Shown: in pieces, positions 1 to 6,759 of the stretch
Layout: each line of letters opens with the position of its first letter
How positions within the stretch are numbered: the stretch's first letter is position 1
Origin: CAYZTD01 sp964638155
Lineage (GTDB): Archaea; Thermoplasmatota; E2; DHVEG-1
NCBI GenBank assembly: GCA_964638155.1
Contig: CAZWYI010000044.1
Span: forward strand, 1 to 12,700
Reading direction: 5' to 3'
DNA length: 12,700 nt
Program-made: the position numbers and the translations under genes
Notes under the pieces: generated by a model
The model's database searches: none
Seen by the model: only the letters and a program-made list of their open reading frames with translations
Told to the model about the DNA's origin: nothing

Positions 1-53
1 TCTGCATAATGTTTTCACGGTCAGAGTAGGAAGGAATTAATTTTGTCCCAATG

Positions 54-81
54 CCTAAATAAACCATAAAATATTAAAAAG
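54..81 (+). promoter_or_regulatory. Candidate promoter of the Mbh-like operon
   Basis: Two A/T-rich TATA-like stretches lie here, CCTAAATAAA at 54-63 and an AT run at 66-81, about 50-80 nt ahead of the first operon gene. Either would give a short leader that includes the GGAGG at 121-125. All three + frames reach a stop codon by position 40, so an upstream gene, if present, ends before this point. The promoter call rests on position and composition only, in an AT-rich genome, and is weak. Confidence 0.3.
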
Positions 82-134
82 CATTAGGATTACAGTTGGA
101 CTAAAGACTATTAGAATTAGGGAGGAAAATGCAT

Positions 135-656
135 ATGCTGGCATTTGTTGTAACAACTATTGTATGTTTTATTACATATCTATTATTAACTTTGGGCAGT
201 GGAAAAATTTTGGGTTTTTGGAGCCCATTTGAACTTATTTTTGGACTTATTTTATCTGGTATAGTAGGTCTTATTGGAAGAAAAATCTTTGTAAAAAAAG
301 ATTTTAGAATGGCCAATCCAGTTCGTTGGTTTACATTCCTTGGCTACTTGATTGGACCGTTTTTTATTGCTCTAGCTAAAGCTAACATTGATGTTGCTTA
401 TAGAGTAATAACTGGTAAAATAAATCCTGGTATAGTTAAAATTGATCCTAAGTTGAAAACTGATCTAGGTGTTACTATGCTTGCTAATTCCATAACACTA
501 ACACCAGGTACATTAACTGTTGATATTGATGAAAAGGATAATAACTTGTATGTTCACTGGATTAATGTTAAAGATGAGGCATTAAAAAAGACACCTGTTG
601 ATTGTAAATATATTTGTGCTAGTTTTCCAGAATGGATAAGGAGGGTTTCAGAATGA
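135..656 (+). CDS. mbhA: Mrp/Mbh antiporter subunit E (MrpE/MnhE; MbhA-like)
   Basis: This is a small membrane subunit of Mrp-type cation/proton antiporter modules, here the first gene of an Mbh-like membrane-arm operon. Hydrophobic helices fill the N-terminal third. A soluble C-terminal domain carries the family hallmark TPGTLTVDID (residues about 123-132) followed by YVHWI (about 139-143). Length (173 aa) is normal for MrpE/MbhA. GGAGG at 121-125 is 9 nt from the ATG at 135 but only 3 nt from an in-frame ATG at 129. Other genes of this operon use 7-9 nt spacing, so I prefer 135; starting at 129 would add two residues. Its end overlaps the region holding the next gene's Shine-Dalgarno. The family is clear. 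The mbh symbol, rather than mnh/mrp, is inferred from the operon content. Confidence 0.9.
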   Translation: MLAFVVTTIVCFITYLLLTLGSGKILGFWSPFELIFGLILSGIVGLIGRKIFVKKDFRMANPVRWFTFLGYLIGPFFIALAKANIDVAYRVITGKINPGIVKIDPKLKTDLGVTMLANSITLTPGTLTVDIDEKDNNLYVHWINVKDEALKKTPVDCKYICASFPEWIRRVSE

Positions 657-934
657 TTGAAGTAACAGATCAGATGGTTCTTACTTATCTTGGTATTTTA
701 GCGTTTTTATTTATCCCTGTAGTACTAGCAATTTTTAGAGTAATAAAGGGCCCTACAGCACCTGATAGAATAGTTGGTCTTGATACAATTAATACTCTTG
801 TAATTGTCAGTATGGTAATATTTGGAGTTATCTCAAAATCGGTAATATATATCGATGTAGCAATTGTTTATGCTCTTCTTTCTTTCATTTCGACACTATT
901 TATTGCTAAATATCTAGAGGGAGGTGACTTTTAG
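653..934 (+). CDS. mbhB: Mrp/Mbh antiporter subunit F (MrpF/MnhF; MbhB-like)
   Basis: This is a 93-residue protein with three predicted membrane helices, typical of MrpF. The conserved cytoplasmic segment IKGPTAPDRIVGLDTI is at about residues 31-46, and a second conserved stretch, YIDVAIVYALLSF, lies in the last helix. The start at 653 is set by AAGGAGG ending at 644, 8 nt upstream. It overlaps the stop of the E subunit by 4 nt (ATGA type). An upstream in-frame ATG at 632 would place the Shine-Dalgarno inside the gene and is rejected. With MrpG and MrpE it forms the small-subunit cluster that in Mbh structures carries the sodium/proton exchange part of the complex. The family assignment is confident. 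Confidence 0.92.
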   Translation: MIEVTDQMVLTYLGILAFLFIPVVLAIFRVIKGPTAPDRIVGLDTINTLVIVSMVIFGVISKSVIYIDVAIVYALLSFISTLFIAKYLEGGDF

Positions 935-936
935 AT

Positions 937-1341
937 ATGATTTCAATTATTGATATATTAGTTTATATCTTCCTTGGAATTGGAGTATTCTTTAATATAA
1001 TTGCAGGCATTGGGTTAATTCGTTTTCCAGATGTATATACTAGACTTCATGCTGGAACAAAATGTACAACATTTGGTTCTATCTTCATATGTGGATCAGT
1101 AATACTACTTGGTCTTAGAATGTGGTTTTTTAATAACGGAGATGGTGCAAATCTTGCCTTTCATACAGGTATTGCACTTGTTGCAATTCTTCTTACTAAT
1201 CCAACTGGCGCTCATGCTATAGCACGTGCTGCACATAAAAGTGGTATAAAACCAGCTGGCGCAGTTGTTGATCAACTTGATAAAAAACCCAAGAAGAAGA
1301 AAATTACTAAAAAAATTAAAAAAGAAAAGGAGGAAAAATAA
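937..1341 (+). CDS. mbhC: Mrp/Mbh antiporter subunit G (MrpG/MnhG; MbhC-like)
   Basis: This is an MrpG-family membrane subunit with three predicted helices. The family signature GLIRFPDVYTRLHAGTKCTT spans about residues 26-45. The second conserved block, NPTGAHAIARAAHKSGIKP, is at about 88-106. A full-strength Shine-Dalgarno, GGAGGTGA at 920-927, precedes the ATG at 937, and the gene starts 2 nt after the F subunit's stop. After the family core the protein carries a strongly basic tail (residues about 116-134, alternating Lys runs) that is presumably cytosolic. Such a tail could contact anionic lipids or a partner protein, but that is inference. The family assignment is secure. Confidence 0.92.
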   Translation: MISIIDILVYIFLGIGVFFNIIAGIGLIRFPDVYTRLHAGTKCTTFGSIFICGSVILLGLRMWFFNNGDGANLAFHTGIALVAILLTNPTGAHAIARAAHKSGIKPAGAVVDQLDKKPKKKKITKKIKKEKEEK

Positions 1342-1342
1342 A

Positions 1343-1600
1343 ATGATAGATACACTAATTTCTATTGTTCACATAGTTGTCCCAATACTAATTCTTATTT
1401 CTTCAGTTTTTGCTATCTGGCTTAAAGATTTAATCGCTGCAGCAATTGCTGTTGCCGCTATGAGTCTTTTACTATCATTAGAGTTTTACATTTTACAAGC
1501 CCCTGATGTTGCTATTGCTGAAGCAGGAGTTGGAGCATGTCTTACAACTATTATTCTTGTGCTTGGGATAAAAAATACTAAACGCATGGAGGCAGAATAA
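1343..1600 (+). CDS. mbhD: DUF4040 antiporter subunit (MbhD-like; MrpA C-terminal segment)
   Basis: This is an 85-residue, three-helix protein matching the DUF4040/MbhD domain, which in bacterial Mrp is part of the C-terminal extension of MrpA and in Mbh is a separate subunit. The diagnostic stretch LQAPDVAIAEAGVGACLTT is at about residues 51-69; its acidic residues lie in a membrane helix and are thought to take part in the ion path. The start is fixed by GGAGG at 1329-1333, 9 nt before the ATG at 1343. An in-frame extension back to 1265 would be a Lys/Arg-rich shadow of the G subunit's tail and is rejected. The stop overlaps the ATG of the next gene by 1 nt. Having this as a separate gene, with no MrpA antiporter domain nearby, favours an Mbh-like complex over a classical Mrp. 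Confidence 0.9.
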   Translation: MIDTLISIVHIVVPILILISSVFAIWLKDLIAAAIAVAAMSLLLSLEFYILQAPDVAIAEAGVGACLTTIILVLGIKNTKRMEAE

Positions 1601-1872
1601 TGAATAGGAGAAACTTTTTGGCTGTTGTATTTTTTACAGTTGTAGCTGTTTTTTTATTTTTCACAGCTCTTATGATGCATCCATTTGGTAGTCCAGAAGA
1701 GACAAGTATGGATCAACACATAATAGATAATACTCAAACTGAGACTGGTGCAAATAACGGTGTTACAGCTGTAGTATTTGACTACAGAGGTTTTGATACG
1801 TTAGGTGAAGCAACTGTTTTATTTACTGCTGTTGCTGGTGTGATTCTTGCTTTTAGGAGGTTTCATAAATGA
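1600..1872 (+). CDS. mbhE: MbhE-like antiporter subunit (MrpA C-terminal-type)
   Basis: This is a 90-residue protein with one N-terminal helix (about residues 7-27), a polar extracytoplasmic loop and a C-terminal helix (about 68-86). The conserved block VTAVVFDYRGFDTLGEAT at about 55-72 is the hallmark of the MbhE domain, equivalent to the very C-terminal part of bacterial MrpA. The ATG at 1600 overlaps the preceding TAA by 1 nt and has GGAGG at 1588-1592, 7 nt upstream. The stop overlaps the next ATG (ATGA). Together with MbhD it replaces the C-terminal half of MrpA, while the N-terminal antiporter-like half of MrpA is absent from this operon, as in Mbh. Confidence 0.88.
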   Translation: MNRRNFLAVVFFTVVAVFLFFTALMMHPFGSPEETSMDQHIIDNTQTETGANNGVTAVVFDYRGFDTLGEATVLFTAVAGVILAFRRFHK

Positions 1873-2354
1873 AAGGTGGCATGAGCAAAATTGTTAAAAC
1901 AATAGCAGGGATCATGTTTCCTTTTGTAACAATCTATGGTATTTATGTCATAGTACATGGACATTTGACACCTGGCGGTGGTTTTCAGGGTGGCGCAATT
2001 GTTGCATCTGGTGCGGCTATGATTCTTGTAGCATTTGGATCAGCTTGGACTATGAAAAAAGTGAAAGAAGAAGATTTATCAAGCTTGGAAAGCACTGGTG
2101 CAGTTATTTTTATTGGAACCGCGATTCTTGGCCTTATTGCAGCAGGAGTGTTTTTTAACAATTTTTTATTTGATGGAGGAATTATTTTCGGTGAATCACC
2201 AATTTTTGGAATTAATTCTCCAGGTAATATGAATACCGCAGGAACCATCCCAATAATGAATTTTGCAGTTGGGCTAAAGGTAATAGCTGGTCTATTTGCG
2301 ATAGTTCTTGTTATGGCATATGCAACAACAAAGATGGGAGGAAATAAAAAATGA
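1869..2354 (+). CDS. mbhF: Mrp/Mbh antiporter subunit B (MrpB/MnhB; MbhF-like)
   Basis: This is a 161-residue MrpB-family membrane protein with four predicted helices. The family signature HGHLTPGGGFQGGAI lies at about residues 30-44, and the last helix begins in the conserved NFAVGLKVIAGL context at about 131-142. A loop of about 35 residues between helices 3 and 4 is rich in Gly, Asn and Phe. AGGAGG ending at 1860 is 8 nt from the ATG at 1869, which overlaps the previous stop as ATGA. A second in-frame ATG at 1881 lacks a well-spaced Shine-Dalgarno. The next gene's start again overlaps this stop, so translation is probably coupled through this part of the operon. Confidence 0.92.
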   Translation: MKGGMSKIVKTIAGIMFPFVTIYGIYVIVHGHLTPGGGFQGGAIVASGAAMILVAFGSAWTMKKVKEEDLSSLESTGAVIFIGTAILGLIAAGVFFNNFLFDGGIIFGESPIFGINSPGNMNTAGTIPIMNFAVGLKVIAGLFAIVLVMAYATTKMGGNKK

Positions 2355-2695
2355 TCTATAATATTCCCTTTATTGCTGTAGTAGGATTAGTATTAGTAGG
2401 TCTCATAGCTGTTGTTTTCAAACGCAATTTAATTAAAATTGTAATTGGAATTACAATTATCCAAAGCGGGGTAAACCTATTTCTTATAACGCTTGGTTAT
2501 AAAGAAAATAGTGTCGCACCAATCTATACTAGTGCGCCAAAAGGACTTATGAGTCTTCCTGTACCTCAAGCATTAACACTTACTAGTATTGTTATTGGTG
2601 TAGCTGTTCTTGCTCTTATGATTTCATTTGTTATTCATATCTACAAACTATATGGAACGCTTGATGCAAGAAAAATCAGAGGTGATGAAGAATGA
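2351..2695 (+). CDS. mbhG: Mrp/Mbh antiporter subunit C (MrpC/MnhC, NuoK-like; MbhG-like)
   Basis: This is a three-helix NuoK/MrpC homologue of 114 residues. Conserved features are RNLIKIVIGITIIQSGVNLF at about 25-44 and PVPQALTLTSIVIG at about 70-83. In complex I and Mbh this subunit sits between the antiporter-like MbhH and the rest of the membrane arm and carries part of the hydrophilic axis. GGAGG at 2337-2341 is 9 nt from the ATG at 2351, and both ends overlap neighbours by ATGA. The common DPLPQAL sequence of MrpC appears here as SLPVPQAL, a mild divergence. Confidence 0.92.
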   Translation: MIYNIPFIAVVGLVLVGLIAVVFKRNLIKIVIGITIIQSGVNLFLITLGYKENSVAPIYTSAPKGLMSLPVPQALTLTSIVIGVAVLALMISFVIHIYKLYGTLDARKIRGDEE

Positions 2696-4320
2696 ATGAA
2701 ATGTTAACTTTTCTAATAGATCATTCTCCTGCACTGGTTGTTGCAACACCTCTCCTTGGTGCGTTTTTAACACCTCTAGTTGGTATGATACATGATAAAA
2801 TTAGAAATATTTTTGTAATATTAGTTACAATTTTAACATCTATTTTTGCAGGCCTTCTTGCAAACGATGTTTTTACAAACGGTATTAAAACATATGTCTT
2901 TGGCGGAGGAGATGCAAACTTAGGTACTACCGCTTCACCATATGCAATAAGAATTTTATTTGAAGTTGACGGCATGGGTGCTTTTATGGCACTTATTGCT
3001 GTAATTCTCCCGCTTGCTGCAGTAATTTATTCTTGGTCTTTTATAAACGGTGAAACAGGTAAAAACAAGTATTATACATTGATCCTACTGATGACCGTAG
3101 GTATGCTTGGCATGGTTCTAACTGGTGACCTTTTTAACTTCTTTGTATTTTTAGAAATTACATCTATTTCTTCAGCTGCTTTAGTTGCTTTTTGGACAAA
3201 CAAGAAAAACTCTGTTCAAGCAGCGTTCAAATATATTGTTATTAGTAGCATTGGTGCACTTATGGTTTTATTTGCCATAGCTATTTTCTATGGACAATAC
3301 AACGCTCTTAATATGGCAGTTATTGCAAATAGTATAGGCTTTGGATTTTTAGATAAAATAGCTTTAGTTGTACTTCTTGCAGCACTTACTATGAAAGCAG
3401 CTATTGCCCCTATGCATATGTGGCTTCCAGATACATATAGTGGTGCGCCATCTAGTGTAACAGTTGTAATAGTAGGTACAACTCTAGCAAGTCTTTATGG
3501 TGTGTTTAGAATTGTTTTTACTGTTTATGGAAAACATTTTTTAACTGTTTTAAGAGAGGTTGGTGATTTTGCAATCACTCCAAGCCTATTAATTGGAGTA
3601 TTTATTGTTATACTTGCTATTTTAACAATAATTATTGGAGTTTTTATGGCTCTTAAATCAGATGATTTCAAACGTATGATAGGCTATGCTGCTGTTGCTG
3701 AAATTGGATATATGATTCTTGCTGTTGGTTCTGCAATTACTACATTTACTAGCAACGATGGAGGAGTAACTGCTGAGATGAGTGCTGCTGGAAAAATGGC
3801 TTTAACAGGTGGAATTTTCCATATATTTAATGATGCTTTAGATGTAGCACTTTTATTTATGATCGCCGGAGCGGTATATTACGCGACAAAGGAAACATCA
3901 TTAAATAAACTAGGAGGGCTAGCTAGAAACATGAAATATACAACAGTTTTCTTTTTAATAGGTCTATTTGCTGTATCAGGGCTTCCGCCTATGAATGGTT
4001 TTGTATCAAAGCTTATTATTTATCAATCAACATATCAAGTAAATCCAATACTTGCCATCATAGCTATTCTCTGCTCTATAATGTTACTTGCTGTTTTTGT
4101 AAAAGTATTTTATTCAGTTTTTATGGGTCCAAAACTTCCAAGTACAAAAAACGTAAAAGAAGTCCCAAAAAGCATGCTTATCTCTATGGGAATACTTGCA
4201 TTTTTAATAATATTTTTTGGACTTTTCCCAGATTTTGTGATTACAAATATTGTTGAACCAGCAAAAAATGCTCTTTTGAATTCAGGTGATTATATCTCAG
4301 CAGTTATAGGAGGTGCATAA
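2692..4320 (+). CDS. mbhH: Antiporter-like ion channel subunit (MrpD/NuoM family; MbhH-like)
   Basis: This 542-residue polytopic protein of the NuoL/M/N-MrpD family is the main proton-pumping subunit of the membrane arm. Visible channel residues are Glu155 in FVFLEITSIS (equivalent to the TM5 glutamate), Lys235 in ALTMKAAIAPMHMWLPDTYS (TM7 lysine) and Lys440 in GLPPMNGFVSK (TM12). The usual N-H-A-x-x-K-A-L-L-F segment of NuoL/MrpD proteins reads FHIFNDALDVALLF (about 376-389). The His and Lys positions are therefore Asp381 and Val385, while His377 is kept. GAGGTGAT at 2680-2687 precedes the ATG at 2692, which overlaps the C subunit stop. Only one antiporter-like subunit is encoded, as in Mbh; Mbx/Mbs complexes carry two. 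Family certain, complex type inferred. Confidence 0.92.
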   Translation: MNEMLTFLIDHSPALVVATPLLGAFLTPLVGMIHDKIRNIFVILVTILTSIFAGLLANDVFTNGIKTYVFGGGDANLGTTASPYAIRILFEVDGMGAFMALIAVILPLAAVIYSWSFINGETGKNKYYTLILLMTVGMLGMVLTGDLFNFFVFLEITSISSAALVAFWTNKKNSVQAAFKYIVISSIGALMVLFAIAIFYGQYNALNMAVIANSIGFGFLDKIALVVLLAALTMKAAIAPMHMWLPDTYSGAPSSVTVVIVGTTLASLYGVFRIVFTVYGKHFLTVLREVGDFAITPSLLIGVFIVILAILTIIIGVFMALKSDDFKRMIGYAAVAEIGYMILAVGSAITTFTSNDGGVTAEMSAAGKMALTGGIFHIFNDALDVALLFMIAGAVYYATKETSLNKLGGLARNMKYTTVFFLIGLFAVSGLPPMNGFVSKLIIYQSTYQVNPILAIIAILCSIMLLAVFVKVFYSVFMGPKLPSTKNVKEVPKSMLISMGILAFLIIFFGLFPDFVITNIVEPAKNALLNSGDYISAVIGGA

Positions 4321-4322
4321 AA

Positions 4323-4673
4323 ATGCTAGATCAAATTATTAGTACATTTGAAACAGGTAGTGGTTTTTGGAATCCACTTGTATGGCTTACAGCTATTGTT
4401 ATTGCATTTTTAGTAATATATATCCTTAGAGGTTTTGGTAAAAAAGAATATAAAAAAGGTACAGATCAAACACAAGTCTTTTTATCAGGAAACCCTGAGT
4501 ATGATAAAGAAAAAATGCATGTAAAAGGTGCTAATCTATATTGGGGTTTTTCAGAATCACTTAAATGGTTTTATAATGCTCTTAAAAAGTTTCATACCGG
4601 AAATGTCAGTGATTATGTTCTTTGGTTTGTGGTAATCATGGGAATACTATTTTTGATATTTGGGGTGATCTAA
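4323..4673 (+). CDS. mbhI: MbhI-like membrane-bound hydrogenase subunit
   Basis: This is a 116-residue protein with an N-terminal helix (about 16-36), a hydrophilic middle and a C-terminal helix (about 97-115). The middle contains VFLSGNPEYDKEKMHVKGAN (about 52-71), then LYWGFSESLKWFYNAL (about 72-87) and HTGNVSDYVLW (about 91-101). These resemble my recollection of the MbhI subunit, a linker between the antiporter module and the hydrogenase module of Mbh. AGGAGGTG at 4309-4316 sits just upstream and the gene begins 2 nt after MbhH. Its place directly after the MrpD-type gene is the Pyrococcus position of mbhI. Its presence is the best argument that this is an Mbh-type rather than an Mrp or Mbx operon. 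A profile search would settle this assignment. Confidence 0.75.
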   Translation: MLDQIISTFETGSGFWNPLVWLTAIVIAFLVIYILRGFGKKEYKKGTDQTQVFLSGNPEYDKEKMHVKGANLYWGFSESLKWFYNALKKFHTGNVSDYVLWFVVIMGILFLIFGVI

Positions 4674-4675
4674 AA

Positions 4676-5734
4676 ATGCAGGAGATAATAGCTAAAGTAA
4701 TTACTATTATTTTTGCAACACTAGGTCTTGCATTTTTTGGTATAATCTTTGGTCTATTTTATAAAGGTCTTGACAGGAAAATTTCTGCTCATATGCAAGG
4801 TAGAGTAGGCCCACCTATAGTCCAGCCTTTCAGAGATATAAGAAAACTTTTTTCAAAAGAAAATATCGTTCCAGAAAACGCTATACCCTGGGTGTTTAAT
4901 CTAGCTCCAGTAGTAGGTCTTGTTGCAACAATTACTATTCTTTTATATTTACCAGTAGGAGGATTTAGTCCAATTGCAGAAGGATACGGTGATTTAATTC
5001 TTATTTTATATCTACTTATCATTCCTTCTCTTGCAATGGTTATAGGTGGCTTTGCTAGTGGCAGCCCCTATGCTACAGTTGGTGCACAGCGTGAGATGGC
5101 AACTATGATCGCATATGAATTTCCTCTTGCAATAATTATTATAGCATTTGCATGGCTTCTTGGTAGTCCTGTTGTAGGACTTGGTCTTTCTGAAGTATTT
5201 AGTATTTCAACAATTACTGAAAATGTCATATGGGGATCAGTAGGAATCTTAGGTTTTATTGGTTCTATGATACTCTTATTTGTACTAGTTCTAGTAACAC
5301 CTGCCGAATTATCAAAAATACCTTTTGATTCACCAGAAGCTGAAACAGAAATTGCTGGTGGTTTATTTGCTGAGTACAGTGGTAGAAACCTAGGTATTTT
5401 TTATTTGACAGATGCAGTTAAAACAATTGTTATGTCAACGTTAATTGTTGCATTGTTTTTCCCTTGGACTTTATCTGAAATATTACCTATTTTACAAGAT
5501 CCATCATGGCTTGCAGCAGTTGCAAATATACTATTTTATCTATTGAAAATATTTATCGTAATATTATTTTCAGTAACACTAATAAGAGTTGCAATAGCGA
5601 GGTTAAAAATAGATCAAATCGTTTATACCTACTGGGTTTGGTTTACACTTCTTGCATTGATAGGTCTAATTTTTATTATGTGGGATAGACAGCTTGGCCT
5701 AGAAACCATTTCCAACTTGATAAATTCAATATAA
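4676..5734 (+). CDS. mbhM: NuoH-like subunit 1 of complex I/Mbh (MbhM-like)
   Basis: This is a 352-residue, eight-to-nine-helix protein of the NuoH/HycD/MbhM family, the subunit that anchors the peripheral electron-transfer arm to the membrane. Conserved features are GRVGPP (about 42-47) and KLFSKE (57-62), the loop GAQREMATMIAYEFP (136-150), the acidic PFDSPEAETEIAGG (206-219) with AEYSGR (222-227), and the C-terminal RLKIDQIVYTYW (319-330). The ATG at 4676 follows GGTGATC at 4664-4670, matching part of the anti-Shine-Dalgarno, and lies 2 nt after MbhI. An in-frame start at 4622 would read through the end of MbhI and is unlikely. It is the last gene before a hairpin terminator. No gene for MbhJ, K, L or N follows, so its partner subunits must be encoded elsewhere. 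Confidence 0.92.
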   Translation: MQEIIAKVITIIFATLGLAFFGIIFGLFYKGLDRKISAHMQGRVGPPIVQPFRDIRKLFSKENIVPENAIPWVFNLAPVVGLVATITILLYLPVGGFSPIAEGYGDLILILYLLIIPSLAMVIGGFASGSPYATVGAQREMATMIAYEFPLAIIIIAFAWLLGSPVVGLGLSEVFSISTITENVIWGSVGILGFIGSMILLFVLVLVTPAELSKIPFDSPEAETEIAGGLFAEYSGRNLGIFYLTDAVKTIVMSTLIVALFFPWTLSEILPILQDPSWLAAVANILFYLLKIFIVILFSVTLIRVAIARLKIDQIVYTYWVWFTLLALIGLIFIMWDRQLGLETISNLINSI

Positions 5735-5736
5735 TT

Positions 5737-5764
5737 ATAAAGGCTTAAAAATCCTTTATTTTTT
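5737..5764 (+). terminator. Hairpin plus T-run after the Mbh-like operon
   Basis: A perfect 7-bp stem, ATAAAGG (5737-5743) and CCTTTAT (5753-5759), encloses a 9-nt loop and runs straight into six T residues (5759-5764). It begins 2 nt after the stop of the NuoH-like gene. Archaeal termination depends mainly on the U-tract, which is present. The position between a Shine-Dalgarno-rich operon and a differently organised one supports a real transcript end. Confidence 0.6.
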
Positions 5765-5789
5765 AACTTTATAATAACTCTATTAAATC

Positions 5790-6758
5790 ATGTCTTTATA
5801 TGGGAAAAATAGGTTTATGGCTAAAAAAGATAACAAACAAGAAAAAATTGCTTTTTTATTCATTTTATTTCCTATAGTAATGCTAATTTTTGGATATTTT
5901 ATATACCCCTTTATAGATCTAATAGAAAATTTTCTTTTAATACCTCTTTTTTTAGGATTAATTCTATTAATTTTTGGTTTTTTATTAAAAGATAAAACTC
6001 TATCTAGTTATATTAAAATTCTTGGCTGGATTGTTTTTTCTTTTTACTGGTCAACACAAGTTTTACCACTATATATAGAAGGAGATAACGATATTTTCAA
6101 TGGTGTTGTATGTGCTATCGGAGTTTTTGTCTTATTTTATATCGCATATCATGAATGGTTATCGCTCAAAAGAGATAAAGATATAAGTTGTCTAAACTGG
6201 ATTGCTGGTGCATCAGCGATTGCAGGGATTATCTATTTTGGTATAGAAAAAAGCCCGGTTGCTGTATCATTAATTGAAATTGTAGCAAAGCAAAGTGCTT
6301 TTGTTTTAGAACTTATGATTGGAAAAAGTATAACAGTTGGAAATGCTACAATAGAAGGAGCTCCTCTTTTGCAGAACAATTCTTATGTTGTAACAATTAT
6401 TTTTGCTTGTACTGCAATTCAGTCATTTGTAATATTTGTTGGTATGATATGTACGCTTCCAAAAATTGATATCAAAAGAAGGATAATTGCCCTAGCTGTT
6501 ACAATTATCCCAGTATACCTCTTAAACTTATTTAGAAATGCTTTAGTTGCTTATCTAACATATAACAACATTACAGATTTCAACGTTGCACACAATTATA
6601 TTGCAAAGACAGGTTCATTAGTTGCATTAATAATACTTCTATTGATTGTAGTAAAAATTATTCCAGAAGTTTTAGATGAAATCTTTTGTTTGACAGATCT
6701 GCACAAACGTAACGGCCCCTTGGAAAAGTTTTTTAAAAAGATATGGGGTAAAAAATAA
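5790..6758 (+). CDS. artA: Archaeosortase A-like transpeptidase
   Basis: This is a 322-residue integral membrane protein with about eight helices, of the exosortase/archaeosortase superfamily. These enzymes cut C-terminal PGF-CTERM-type signals from secreted proteins on the outer membrane face and transfer the new C-terminus to a lipid. The catalytic set is visible in order: Cys207 in FACTAIQS, Arg249 in LLNLFRNALVAYL and His268 in VAHNYIAKTGS. The N-terminal half has YWSTQVLPLYIEGDND (86-101) and HEWL (121-124), which fits the ArtA subgroup. The start is uncertain: ATG 5790 has no Shine-Dalgarno, and an in-frame ATG at 5817 (MAKKDNKQEK) is an equally good N-terminus. The gene lies 1 nt upstream of the archaetidylserine decarboxylase gene. 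Superfamily confident; subgroup ArtA likely. Confidence 0.87.
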   Translation: MSLYGKNRFMAKKDNKQEKIAFLFILFPIVMLIFGYFIYPFIDLIENFLLIPLFLGLILLIFGFLLKDKTLSSYIKILGWIVFSFYWSTQVLPLYIEGDNDIFNGVVCAIGVFVLFYIAYHEWLSLKRDKDISCLNWIAGASAIAGIIYFGIEKSPVAVSLIEIVAKQSAFVLELMIGKSITVGNATIEGAPLLQNNSYVVTIIFACTAIQSFVIFVGMICTLPKIDIKRRIIALAVTIIPVYLLNLFRNALVAYLTYNNITDFNVAHNYIAKTGSLVALIILLLIVVKIIPEVLDEIFCLTDLHKRNGPLEKFFKKIWGKK

Positions 6759-6759
6759 T

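Noticed and set aside
1..40. Possible 3' end of an upstream gene
   Set aside because: All three + frames stop by position 40, leaving at most about 12 codons, too few to assign to any family.
101..316. Minus-strand open frame opposite the MrpE gene
   Set aside because: It lies wholly or mostly over a confidently assigned + strand gene, has no recognisable domain, and its composition is that of a shadow. The same applies to minus-strand frames at 1985-2248, 2721-2975, 4789-5022, 6596-6787, 7119-7403, 7714-7998, 9741-9986 and 11422-11637.
129..4320. Classical stand-alone Mrp sodium/proton antiporter
   Set aside because: There is no MrpA N-terminal antiporter domain, MbhD and MbhE are separate small genes, and the cluster continues into MbhI- and NuoH-like genes, which fits an Mbh-type membrane arm better.
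4622..4675. N-terminal extensions of three operon genes (starts at 632, 1265 and 4622)
   Set aside because: Each extension would overlap the upstream gene's conserved end and put a strong Shine-Dalgarno inside the coding region; the later ATGs at 653, 1343 and 4676 fit Shine-Dalgarno spacing and family lengths.
5506..5688. 60-codon + strand frame inside the NuoH-like gene
   Set aside because: It is out of frame with a highly conserved membrane gene and has no Shine-Dalgarno or known motif.
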